The notes beneath the pieces are model-generated. The model saw only the letters and a program-made list of their open reading frames with translations, had not been told where the DNA came from and did no database searches. This document shows, in pieces, positions 4,690 through 10,216 of a DNA stretch of 10,216 nucleotides. A program made the position numbers and the translations under genes. The stretch lies in NCBI GenBank assembly GCA_964629505.1, contig CAZVQR010000024.1, forward strand, positions 1-10,216. The letters run 5' to 3'. The DNA is from 2-02-FULL-44-35 sp964629505. Its GTDB lineage: Bacteria > Patescibacteriota > Minisyncoccia > Phycocordibacterales > DSPV01. Position 1 is the stretch's first letter. The number at the start of each line of letters is the position of its first letter.

Positions 4690-6126
4690 ATGGGATCACT
4701 TTTTCCTTTTTTCGGCGTCAACTTCATTTTTTGGGGTCTTATTAGCCTTATGCGTTTTGTCGTTGAAAGGTTGGATCAATACTGGCGAAACACTAAGATT
4801 TTTTATCCAGCGACCATTATTACGAAGTTCGTAATACTGATTGTCTTCGCGGACCTTGGAGCGCTTACTGCCGCTGTTATATCAGAGACGGTTGTCTCAC
4901 CCGGCTTTATTTTTTTGGTTGTTATTATTGCGGCGGCGGCCTTCGCCTTGTTCGTGATGACGGTGGCACTTAATGAACATCGCCGTCGGATACTGTTGCG
5001 GGTCAATCTTACGCTAGCGGGAAAGATTAAACCAAGCGAAGTCGCCGCGGTTATTCCGGCTCACAATGAGGCTAAAACAATCGCCAGAACGATCAACTCG
5101 CTTCAGCGCGTTGTGCGGTCGGAACAGATTTTTGTTGGCAGTGACGCTTCCACAGACAACACGATAGCCATCGCGCGTTCTCTTGGGGTGGCTGTGGAGG
5201 ATATTCGCCCAAACCGCGGCAAGGCGGGCGTATTACAATATGTCATCGAAAAAAATGGTCTTTCAAAACGCTTCCGGGCAATTATGTTTGTGGACGCTGA
5301 TTCCGAGGTATCGGATGATTATCTTGATAAAGCCCTGCCAGTCTTTGACAACCCCGAGGTCGCCGCGATTGCTGTTCACGCTCTTTCAAAGTGGGAAGAT
5401 CACTGGCCGCTGGAATATTCTCGTTTTTTTGCCGCCTACCGCATTCGTTTTTACCGCGTACTTCAGGCAGTAATGCGCTACGGTCAAGCGTGGCAGCCTT
5501 TCAATGTAGTGCCTATTGTCCCGGGCTTTGCCAGCATATATCGCGCTGAGATTCTCCAGAGTGTTGAGATCAATGCTCCCGGCCTGGTCATTGAAGACTT
5601 CAACATGACCTTTGAGGTTCATCACAAAAAACTCGGCCGGGTCGCGTACCTGCCGGAGGTTAGGGGGATGAGCCGCGACCCGCTAAGGCTTCGGGATTAC
5701 ATTAAGCAGGTGAAGCGGTGGAATCTGGGCTTTTGGCAGACGGTGCGCCGGCACGGGGTTTGGTCCAGTTATTTTTGTTGCGCCCTCGCAATTTTTCTAG
5801 CTGAAATGCTTCTTTTGGGCGGGTTCTTTCTCGCTTGGCCACTGCTTGTTGCGGTTATGCTTGTCGTTCCGGAATGGTCGGTTTCTGTGTTGTTGTTTTC
5901 AACCTTTTCAGTTGTAGAAGTTACGATTAGCGTAACCGCCATTTTATTTCTTACGGATTACCTGCTGACTGTTGTGGTAGCGTTATACGAGCGCAAACCC
6001 ATTCTTCTTATTTACGGGCTGGGTTTTTTGGCGCTTCGCTACATTGATAATTTTTTGTTTCTTTACACTTTACCACTTGCGTTCATAAAAAAATCCGATG
6101 GGCGCTGGGTGAGTCCGAAGCGCTAA
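4690..6126 (+). CDS. Membrane-bound processive glycosyltransferase, family GT2
   Basis: A 478-aa inner-membrane polysaccharide-synthase-like protein. Hydrophobic segments at about 6-21, 43-68 and 72-93 precede a cytosolic GT-A domain with IPAHNE at 122-127, SDASTDNT at 151-158, the metal-binding DAD at 202-204, PGF at 278-280, ED at 302-303 and QVKRW at 340-344. Further membrane segments lie at about 362-392, 396-432 and 436-464. The D / DxD / ED / Q(x)(x)RW set is that of processive synthases such as cellulose, chitin, hyaluronan and poly-GlcNAc synthases, which polymerise and extrude the chain. No PilZ domain is visible. It follows the epimerase gene by 7 bp, without a Shine-Dalgarno. The sugar used is unknown; the deacetylase nearby makes a GlcNAc-containing product an attractive guess. 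Confidence 0.88.
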   Translation: MGSLFPFFGVNFIFWGLISLMRFVVERLDQYWRNTKIFYPATIITKFVILIVFADLGALTAAVISETVVSPGFIFLVVIIAAAAFALFVMTVALNEHRRRILLRVNLTLAGKIKPSEVAAVIPAHNEAKTIARTINSLQRVVRSEQIFVGSDASTDNTIAIARSLGVAVEDIRPNRGKAGVLQYVIEKNGLSKRFRAIMFVDADSEVSDDYLDKALPVFDNPEVAAIAVHALSKWEDHWPLEYSRFFAAYRIRFYRVLQAVMRYGQAWQPFNVVPIVPGFASIYRAEILQSVEINAPGLVIEDFNMTFEVHHKKLGRVAYLPEVRGMSRDPLRLRDYIKQVKRWNLGFWQTVRRHGVWSSYFCCALAIFLAEMLLLGGFFLAWPLLVAVMLVVPEWSVSVLLFSTFSVVEVTISVTAILFLTDYLLTVVVALYERKPILLIYGLGFLALRYIDNFLFLYTLPLAFIKKSDGRWVSPKR

Positions 6127-6154
6127 GAGGGAGACTGGTAGCAAATCACACCGG

Positions 6155-7156
6155 CTACTGCCCTTTTATGGTTGTGAACGAAGAGAACACCTGAACTAAA
6201 TCGGTACCGTCTCTTGGTAAATACCAGCCGGGCGGCTCGTCTGGGTAGCGCTCGGGACCCCAGCCAAAAAATGATATTCCACTGATGCCATTAATCTTCA
6301 GCGCCTCCGTAAGGTCTCGAGTCAAATTTTCGGCAGTTGGTTTAATAAAGAGCGGTAGCTCCCTGAAAGCGGCAAGTGAAATCCATATCTTTACTTTTGG
6401 GTCAACCGCTCGAATTTTTCCAACCAGCACTTTTCCGAAATCTCGAATCATGTTTTTGATGAGGGGGGTCTTTTGGTCCTCGGAGTAATTGCTGTAAAGG
6501 TTAAGTATAACGATGTCAGCGATGCCGGAGGTAAACGGGTTGGCGGTAGTAAAATCACCATCAATTTTGTCCCAATAGTGCATCCTCACAATAATCGGCC
6601 GAGTGGGGTCCATATTGCGCACACTAACGACCGCCGCCTTAAGTGACGTTTCTGTGATTCGGTAGCGAATGCCGTTCGGCAAGTTTTCTCCTGCTTCGTT
6701 TGAAATGTCGTAGCCGAAGATCGCGGGGTGATGTTTGATGAGCCGGATGTATCCTTCCACTCGTTCCCTTTGCCACACCGGCTTTTGGTCTAGCGGGGTT
6801 TTTTCTTCCGAGCCGTAGCCCCAGCCAGCTTCGTCGGAAAAATTTACTATCAGTTTCATTTTTCGTTCCGCGACCCGATCCAGAAGTTGAAGCGCTCCCG
6901 CTGGCGTGGCTTCGTCCATACCCCATTCGCCTTCAATTACCGCGATACCGAGTCGCGCCAAACTATCTAGATCTTCATCGCTTACATTTTCATTGACCAG
7001 TTTCATGCCCCAGGTAATCGGCGTTGATGCTGACGCGGGGTTTGATGCGGTGCTATTTATAACTTGGGTTTCGGAACTATCGCTCAGGTAATACCAAGCG
7101 CCGCCAGCGATAGAAATTGCCAGGAGAACAGAAGTTATCAAGGTAGAGGTTTTCAT
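6155..7156 (-). CDS. Membrane-anchored TIM-barrel protein, glycoside-hydrolase-like
   Basis: A 333-aa protein with an N-terminal signal anchor (about residues 5-22, TLITSVLLAISIAGGAWYYL) and a Ser/Thr/Ala-rich linker to about 46, then one globular domain. Alternating strand signatures (ITWGMKLVN, GIAVIEGEW, MKLIVNFS, AIFGYDISNEAG, RPIIVRMHYWD, IVILNLYSN, KIWISLA, GISFFGWGPE) fit a (beta/alpha)8 barrel. NE at 153-154 after strand 4 matches the acid/base of clan GH-A hydrolases. The nucleophile is less clear: E266 (AAFRE) or E302 (WGPE) are candidates. No specific family is recognised. It is convergent with the synthase gene and shares the intergenic region at 7157-7247 with the divergent deacetylase gene, which suggests trimming of the same polymer outside the membrane. 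Inactive-barrel alternatives remain possible. Confidence 0.7.
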   Translation of the reverse strand: MKTSTLITSVLLAISIAGGAWYYLSDSSETQVINSTASNPASASTPITWGMKLVNENVSDEDLDSLARLGIAVIEGEWGMDEATPAGALQLLDRVAERKMKLIVNFSDEAGWGYGSEEKTPLDQKPVWQRERVEGYIRLIKHHPAIFGYDISNEAGENLPNGIRYRITETSLKAAVVSVRNMDPTRPIIVRMHYWDKIDGDFTTANPFTSGIADIVILNLYSNYSEDQKTPLIKNMIRDFGKVLVGKIRAVDPKVKIWISLAAFRELPLFIKPTAENLTRDLTEALKINGISGISFFGWGPERYPDEPPGWYLPRDGTDLVQVFSSFTTIKGQ

Positions 7157-7232
7157 AGTATAAGCATTATCTTAGCACCTTCTTTATCCCCAGAAAGTTT
7201 CTGTATTTTTTCTTATTTGACGTAGGATATTG

Positions 7233-7247
7233 TATAATGTAGTTGTG
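7233..7247 (+). promoter_or_regulatory. -10 box implying a leaderless or near-leaderless transcript for the deacetylase
   Basis: TATAAT (7233-7238) ends 9 nt before the ATG at 7248, so initiation at about 7245 would leave at most a few untranslated bases. The -35 at 17-bp spacing is poor (TTCTTA, 7210-7215); a TTGACG at 7217 is too close. There is no room for a Shine-Dalgarno. Confidence 0.5.
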
Positions 7248-8488
7248 ATGCAAGTATTTAAAAATTCTTTTTTGGCCGCTATCTTATATTTGGCGTTTCT
7301 TTTCCCACTCGGAGAGCTATATGCCGCTCTGTTAGCCGATCCACTACAAAACGCTGGTTTTGAACAAACCGGCGGAAATGCCCAGAGCGCGTACGACTGG
7401 CAAGCTTTCGGTATCGGTTATAAGCGGGTGGCGCAGCCGCACAGCGGAAGTTGGGCTATTAGGTTGCAAACCGGAAACTTCGGCGCGCAAGCAGGCGCCT
7501 ATCAGAGGATTGATCTGGCTCAGGCGGGACAGAAGCCTATTTTCATCGGAGCTTATGTTAAGGGTCAAGGAATTAAAAACGCCCCGGGCGGTTACTTCGG
7601 CGCCAGTCTGTACGCCGAGATCCACCTTAAAGACGGGACGGTTGTTTATTGGAACTCCGTCGGTAACTTCGGCACATTTCCATGGCGGTGGATCGGCTTT
7701 AACACCGGCACCATCGGGGCGGTCAACCAGCCGATTGATTACATTTTCGTGAACCCGATTCTCGCTAACGCCATCGGTACCGCTTGGTTTGACGATGTTA
7801 CTGTGACTGAGTTTGACCCGACTCAATCGGCGGTGACGCTTATGTTTGACGACGGCGAACTGAACACCTATACCGAAGCGAAACCGGTGATGGACAATTT
7901 TGGTTTTGTGGGATCGGCTGCTATTGTCACCGGAAATATCGGCGCGCCGGATTTTATGAGTCAGACGGAGTTGGGAGCGCTTGTGGCGAGTGGTTGGGAA
8001 ATCGTCTCGCACGGTTTGACCCACAACGATTTGACAACGCTAAGCGAGCGGAACATGAAAAGAGAATTGCTGCGCTCCAAACAGATTCTTGAAGGCTTTG
8101 GGTTTACCATCCGGAATTTTGCTCTGCCTTTCGGGGCTTATAACGCCGCCATTTTAGCTGAAGGAGCCAAGATTTATAATTCCGTCCGCGCCTATGAACT
8201 CGGCGACAATCCGCAAGGGGTATTTCCCTATGATGTTAAGGTGCGGAGTGTCATTAAGACCACGTCACTTACGGAAGTTGAAGGATGGCTGACAAAAACC
8301 ACTGCCGAAAAACGCTGGGAGGTTTTNNNNNNNNNNTGGTGTTCCACTCAATTAGCGCGTCGGGCGATGACGCGTATCATGTCAGCCCCGATACCTTCCG
8401 CGAAATTATTAAGACTATTGCCGAAAGCGGAGTGCCAACCGTTACCTATAACGACGGCCTCCAGCTTTTTTCAGATAACGTCAACTAA
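7248..8488 (+). CDS. Secreted CBM4/9-like plus NodB-type polysaccharide deacetylase (CE4), interrupted by an assembly gap
   Basis: About 410 aa from the ATG at 7248; an in-frame TTG at 7230 lies within the -10 region. A signal peptide is at about residues 4-27. A beta-sandwich domain at about 31-188 begins DPLQNAGFEQTGG and ends GTAWFDDVTVTEF, the pattern of CBM4/9-like carbohydrate-binding modules. A NodB domain runs from about 195 with FDDG at 200-203, SHGLTH at 254-259 (His255 and His259 with Asp202 as metal ligands) and ALPFGAYN at 292-299. CE4 enzymes remove N- or O-acetyl groups from polysaccharides. The frame runs to Val359, then 10 Ns (8327-8336). The C-terminal part VFHSISASGDDAYHVSPDTF...LFSDNVN (49 aa) continues in a different frame because the N count is arbitrary. 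It lies next to a synthase and a hydrolase-like gene. Confidence 0.85.
8327..8336. other. Assembly gap (10 N)
   Basis: Ten Ns interrupt the deacetylase gene. The flanking reading frames match only if the true gap length is 2 modulo 3 (2, 5, 8, 11...). Two bases would already give RWEV-x-x-VFHSI, a normal-looking NodB strand, so the gap may be very small. It is a scaffolding placeholder, not a biological frameshift. Confidence 0.9.
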
Positions 8489-8511
8489 TTGTGGAAAGCA
8501 ATTTTTTTGTC

Positions 8512-8526
8512 TGCTACTATTGAAGG
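8512..8526 (+). promoter_or_regulatory. Extended -10 element directly before smpB
   Basis: TGC-TACTAT (8512-8520) is an extended -10 box ending 6 nt before the ATG at 8527, so transcription could start at the A of the start codon. GAAGG at 8522-8526 looks like a Shine-Dalgarno but abuts the ATG with no spacer. Translation from a transcript reading through the deacetylase gene is an alternative. Confidence 0.4.
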
Positions 8527-8973
8527 ATGGAATTTTTGGCGGAAAACAAAAAAGTGTTTCTCAATTATGAGGTATTGGAAAAATTCAACGCCGGCATTGA
8601 GCTGTTGGGTTTGGAAGTGAAATCACTCAAAGCCAAACGCGGCACACTGAACGGCGCCTATGTTTTGGCGCGCGGCAATGAAGTGTTTCTACTTGGTGCC
8701 ACTATTCCGCCTTACCAACCTAAAAATACGCCTGTTGATTATGAACCAACCAGACCCCGCCGGTTGCTGTTAACCAAAAAAGAAATCAGCCAGATGGTCG
8801 GTTGGGAAAATCAGCGAGGATTGACAATTGTGCCGCTTTCGCTGTATAATTCCGGGCGGAAAATCAAAGTGACCATTGCGGTGGCGCGCGGCAAGAAAAA
8901 ATACGATAAGCGCGAAACGCTGAAAAAACGCGAAGCCAACCGCGAAATCCAAAGAACTTTGAAAAATCAATAA
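8527..8973 (+). CDS. smpB: SsrA-binding protein SmpB
   Basis: 148 aa, near the usual family length. It has the beta-barrel segments FLNYEVLEKFNAGIELLG, the hallmark GLEVKSLKAKRG (28-39), TRPRRLLLTKKEI (75-87) and LTIVPLSLYNSGRKIKV. The C-terminal tail has GKKKYDKRETLKKREANREI (122-141), which becomes helical in the empty mRNA channel of stalled ribosomes. SmpB binds the tRNA-like domain of tmRNA and is essential for trans-translation. Its partner ssrA lies 430 bp further on in the same orientation, the common genomic pairing. No canonical spaced Shine-Dalgarno is present. Confidence 0.97.
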   Translation: MEFLAENKKVFLNYEVLEKFNAGIELLGLEVKSLKAKRGTLNGAYVLARGNEVFLLGATIPPYQPKNTPVDYEPTRPRRLLLTKKEISQMVGWENQRGLTIVPLSLYNSGRKIKVTIAVARGKKKYDKRETLKKREANREIQRTLKNQ

Positions 8974-8979
8974 ATTCGC

Positions 8980-9252
8980 ATGACTTATTTTGTTTATATA
9001 TTACTCAGTCAAAAAGATTTGGGTCTGTATACTGGTTGCACAAGCAATCTGGAAACAAGATTAAAAAGACATAACTTAGGTGCGGTGCAAGCAACAAAAC
9101 TTCGTAGGCCATTGATAATTATTTATAAGGAAGAATATACTTCCAAGTCAGAAGCTTTTACGCGAGAAAGATTTTTGAAAACAAAATGGGGAAATACTTT
9201 TAAGCAACGGGTAAAAAGATTTTATCTAAACAAAATAAGTCGTGTGAATTAG
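8980..9252 (+). CDS. Small GIY-YIG domain protein
   Basis: A 90-aa single-domain protein. YFVYILLS (3-10) and LYTGCT (16-21) correspond to the GIY and YIG halves of the motif. R27 in NLETRLKRHNLG is the usual catalytic Arg, and E63 in TRERFLK the usual metal-binding Glu. ATKLRRPLIIIYKEEY (39-53) is typical of the stand-alone UvrC-N/UPF0213-like group. These proteins carry a nuclease fold; their cellular role is mostly unknown. It starts 7 bp after the smpB stop without a Shine-Dalgarno, so it is probably co-transcribed. Lys/Arg are abundant and codons are more AT-rich than in smpB, which could indicate separate ancestry, though that is only an impression. Confidence 0.88.
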   Translation: MTYFVYILLSQKDLGLYTGCTSNLETRLKRHNLGAVQATKLRRPLIIIYKEEYTSKSEAFTRERFLKTKWGNTFKQRVKRFYLNKISRVN

Positions 9253-9262
9253 GGCTAGGACA

Positions 9263-9284
9263 CAATTTCATTTCATGAAATTTG
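9263..9284. repeat. Hairpin CAATTTCAT-TTC-ATGAAATTTG upstream of ssrA
   Basis: Arms of 9-10 bp (9263-9271 and 9275-9284, one bulge) flank a TTC spacer; the centre contains the perfect 12-bp palindrome ATTTCATGAAAT (9270-9281). It begins just after the GIY-YIG stop. It is the first of four consecutive hairpins in the 150-bp stretch before ssrA, which otherwise holds no gene and no convincing promoter. Confidence 0.6.
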
Positions 9285-9294
9285 TCTGCCCAAA

Positions 9295-9321
9295 CATTTT
9301 TCGCCCTTAGGCGAAAAAGTG
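9295..9321. repeat. Hairpin TTTTTCGCC-CTTA-GGCGAAAAA upstream of ssrA
   Basis: CA-TTTTTCGCC (9295-9305) pairs with GGCGAAAAA-GTG (9310-9321) with one bulge and a 4-nt loop. It shares the TTCGCC/GGCGAA core with the tandem palindromes at 85-172 and is likewise followed by TTTAGG. Confidence 0.75.
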
Positions 9322-9331
9322 TTTTAGGATT

Positions 9332-9371
9332 GGGGTAAAGCACATTTTTGCTTCGCAAAAATTGCTTCCCC
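9332..9371. repeat. Long hairpin with GCTTCGC core upstream of ssrA
   Basis: The inner stem ATTTTTGC (9344-9351)/GCAAAAAT (9355-9362) has a TTC loop. The outer stem GGGG...AAGCA (9332-9342) pairs with TGCTT-CCCC (9363-9371), with a small bulge. The centre is identical over 15 nt to the hairpin at 173-195 in the 16S leader. Confidence 0.8.
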
Positions 9372-9372
9372 A

Positions 9373-9398
9373 GTCAAATTTGCAAAGCAAATTGTGAC
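9373..9398. repeat. Hairpin GTCAAATTTGC-AAA-GCAAATTGTGAC immediately before ssrA
   Basis: Arms 9373-9383 and 9387-9398 pair with a single bulge around an AAA loop. It ends 4 nt before the tmRNA acceptor stem, so in a precursor transcript it would present a structured leader to the 5'-processing enzyme (RNase P is usual for tmRNA). Confidence 0.7.
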
Positions 9399-9402
9399 TT
9401 AG

Positions 9403-9789
9403 GGGGATGATCGGCCTAGACAAAGGAATTTTTTCCGAAACCGGCCAGACGGAGCTCCGAAAACTCCTTAAACTTTCGGACAATACAACTGCCAAAACAG
9501 TTGGGGTAAAGTCGCCATATTTGGCTGGCTTTCCTGCTTTCGCTTTCGCTCACGCCTAAGCGATGTCCGACTTGCTGACTTCCGATAGGCAAACTCGGGC
9601 ATAATACTTTCGGGATAAAATGAAAGTTTGTTCGCCTTTCATTTGAATCCGCCAAAAGCGGTAAGAACTCGGCGTTTTGAGATTTTGCTGATTACAAACG
9701 AGAAACGCTCAAAAACTTAAAATCAGCTAGGTCTGGTAGAAAAGTTTCGGATTATCTTTTGCACCCGGGTTCGATTCCCGGCATCTCCA
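9403..9789 (+). ncRNA. ssrA: Transfer-messenger RNA (tmRNA), about 387 nt
   Basis: tmRNA rescues stalled ribosomes by acting first as tRNA-Ala and then as a short mRNA. The acceptor stem GGGGATG (9403-9409) pairs with CATCTCC (9782-9788). The T arm is CCGGG-TTCGATT-CCCGG (9765-9781). Helix H2 is supported by CCGAAA (9435-9440) with TTTCGG (9745-9750) and CCAGAC (9445-9450) with GTCTGG (9731-9736). Pseudoknot PK1 is GGAG (9451-9454)/CTCC (9464-9467) interlocked with TCCGAAA (9456-9462)/TTTCGGA (9474-9480). H5 is TCGCT (9546-9550)/AGCGA (9559-9563). Further pairings after the tag, such as ATGAAAG/CTTTCAT and GCTGATT/AATCAGC, fit PK2-PK4. The 3' CCA is not encoded (A then AAA follow). smpB lies upstream on the same strand. 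Confidence 0.95.
9491..9559 (+). other. tmRNA-encoded proteolysis tag, 22 codons
   Basis: The resume codon GCC (Ala) at 9491-9493 lies 10 nt after PK1, the spacing seen in E. coli (about 11 nt). The frame begins AKTVGV, continues KSPYLAG and ends FAFAHA before TAA (9557-9559), which sits in the loop of H5 as usual. The tag is hydrophobic and Ala/Phe-rich like other tags, but lacks the common C-terminal LAA/VAA recognised by ClpXP. A tRNA-charged Ala would precede it. Confidence 0.8.
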
Positions 9790-9793
9790 AAAT

Positions 9794-9822
9794 TTGCGTA
9801 AAAAATAGCGCCGTGCTATAAC
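9794..9822 (+). promoter_or_regulatory. Weak candidate promoter of infC
   Basis: TTGCGT (9794-9799), a 17-bp spacer and TATAAC (9817-9822) lie between the ssrA 3' end and infC. Start of transcription near 9829 would leave about 25 nt of leader. The -35 is poor, and read-through from ssrA is possible. Confidence 0.35.
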
Positions 9823-9853
9823 TATTGCCGTTAAGACAATAAGTTCTGGTAAT

Positions 9854-10216
9854 TTGAGTACTCACCGAATCAATCATCAAATCAGAGCGGCCGAGCTCCG
9901 CGTCATTGGCGCGAACGGCGAAAATTTGGGCGTGCTTACTTTGAGTCAAGCGCTAGGGGCTGCCGAACAGGCTGGCTATGATTTGATTGAAATTTCCCCG
10001 CTGGCTGTTCCGCCGGTGGCGAAAATCGCCGACCTCGGTAAATTTCAATATACCGAAAACAAAAAAAAGAAAAGCGCTAAAGCCAAAAGTCATAAAATAG
10101 AAATCAAGGCGGTTCAAATTACCATTGGCACCGGCGAACATGACCTGGCGCTCAAAGCCAAACGCGCATCCGAATGGTTGACTGAAGGCCAGCGCATAAA
10201 AATTGATTTGTTTTTG
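9854..10216 (+). CDS. infC: Translation initiation factor IF-3, 5' part (runs off the window)
   Basis: 121 codons are visible. The N-domain is STHRINHQIRAAELRVIGAN, then LGVLTLSQALGAAEQAGYDL and IEISPLAVPPVAKIADLGKF (the IF-3 signature DLVEIxPxAxPPVCxIxDYGKF, with Ala for Cys). A Lys-rich linker ENKKKKSAKAKSHKIEIKAV leads into the C-domain IGTGEHDLALKAKRASEWL...GQRIKIDLF. IF-3 checks start-codon fidelity and keeps 30S and 50S apart. No ATG is available: the best start is TTG at 9854-9856, giving MSTHRIN. An in-frame ATT at 9824 is an alternative, since infC in many bacteria uses AUU for autoregulation. It probably heads infC-rpmI-rplT beyond the window. The end is truncated by the window. Confidence 0.95.
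   Translation, partial: MSTHRINHQIRAAELRVIGANGENLGVLTLSQALGAAEQAGYDLIEISPLAVPPVAKIADLGKFQYTENKKKKSAKAKSHKIEIKAVQITIGTGEHDLALKAKRASEWLTEGQRIKIDLFL

Noticed and set aside
6138..6158. Bidirectional terminator between the convergent GT2 and hydrolase-like genes
   Set aside because: GTAGC/GCTAC is only a 5-bp stem with an 11-nt loop, and the following T run is four bases; too weak to call.
7158..7197. Promoter for the hydrolase-like gene on the minus strand
   Set aside because: Several -10-like strings (GATAAT, TATACT, TAAGAT) exist but none has a matching -35 at 16-18 bp, so I cannot choose one.
9514..9600. Alternative tmRNA resume codon at GCC 9514 after AGTC (E. coli-like context)
   Set aside because: It gives an Arg-rich frame ending ADFR and places the start about 33 nt after PK1; the GCC at 9491 has the normal spacing and its stop falls in the H5 loop.
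9307..9655. Minus-strand frames of 62 and 79 aa across the ssrA region
   Set aside because: They overlap tmRNA helices and the hairpin repeats and show no protein family pattern.
9761..9789. T arm and acceptor end that could belong to a tRNA
   Set aside because: There is no D or anticodon arm upstream; the acceptor pairs with 9403-9409, so it is the tRNA-like end of tmRNA.

Overview
The window looks like a piece of a metagenome-assembled genome from the Candidate Phyla Radiation (Patescibacteria, probably a Parcubacteria-like lineage). This rests on the form of the 16S 5' end, AT-rich intergenic DNA, near-absence of Shine-Dalgarno sequences, several start codons lying directly on a -10 box, and a 10-N scaffold gap. 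TGA is used as a stop (for example in the 2-TM gene and the UDP-sugar epimerase gene), so the standard bacterial code applies and the UGA=Gly code of Gracilibacteria does not. The lineage is inferred from recognition, not from a database search.

Left part, minus strand (1-3491). Read right to left: an ECF-type sigma factor and an overlapping two-TM membrane protein with their own promoter; tuf (EF-Tu) with a strong promoter whose -35 box contains the stop codon of the gene before it; rpsJ (S10), followed by a probable terminator instead of the usual rplC; a Phd/YefM-like antitoxin followed by only the C-terminal tail of a RelE-type toxin; then a strong promoter, a boxA-like antiterminator and a hairpin-rich leader running into the 5' end of a 16S rRNA gene.

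Middle (3492-8488). A surface-polysaccharide cassette sits between the two core-gene blocks. It holds a UDP-glucuronate-decarboxylase-like epimerase and a membrane processive GT2 synthase (one operon, plus strand), a membrane-anchored TIM-barrel hydrolase-like protein (minus strand), and a secreted protein joining a CBM4/9-like domain to a NodB polysaccharide deacetylase (plus strand, interrupted by the N run). I infer a pathway in which a polymer is made, exported, trimmed and deacetylated, similar in logic to PNAG-type systems.

Right part, plus strand (8489-10216). A ribosome-rescue and initiation block: smpB, a small GIY-YIG protein, ssrA (tmRNA) and the start of infC (IF-3). The tmRNA is supported by its acceptor stem, T arm, long-range helix H2, a complete PK1 pseudoknot and a 22-codon tag frame. 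The tag ends in ...FAFAHA instead of the usual ...LAA.

Running through the intergenic regions is a family of short inverted repeats with 3-4-nt loops, many built on GCGAAGC/GCTTCGC or TTCGCC...GGCGAA. They cluster immediately upstream of both stable RNA genes (16S and ssrA).
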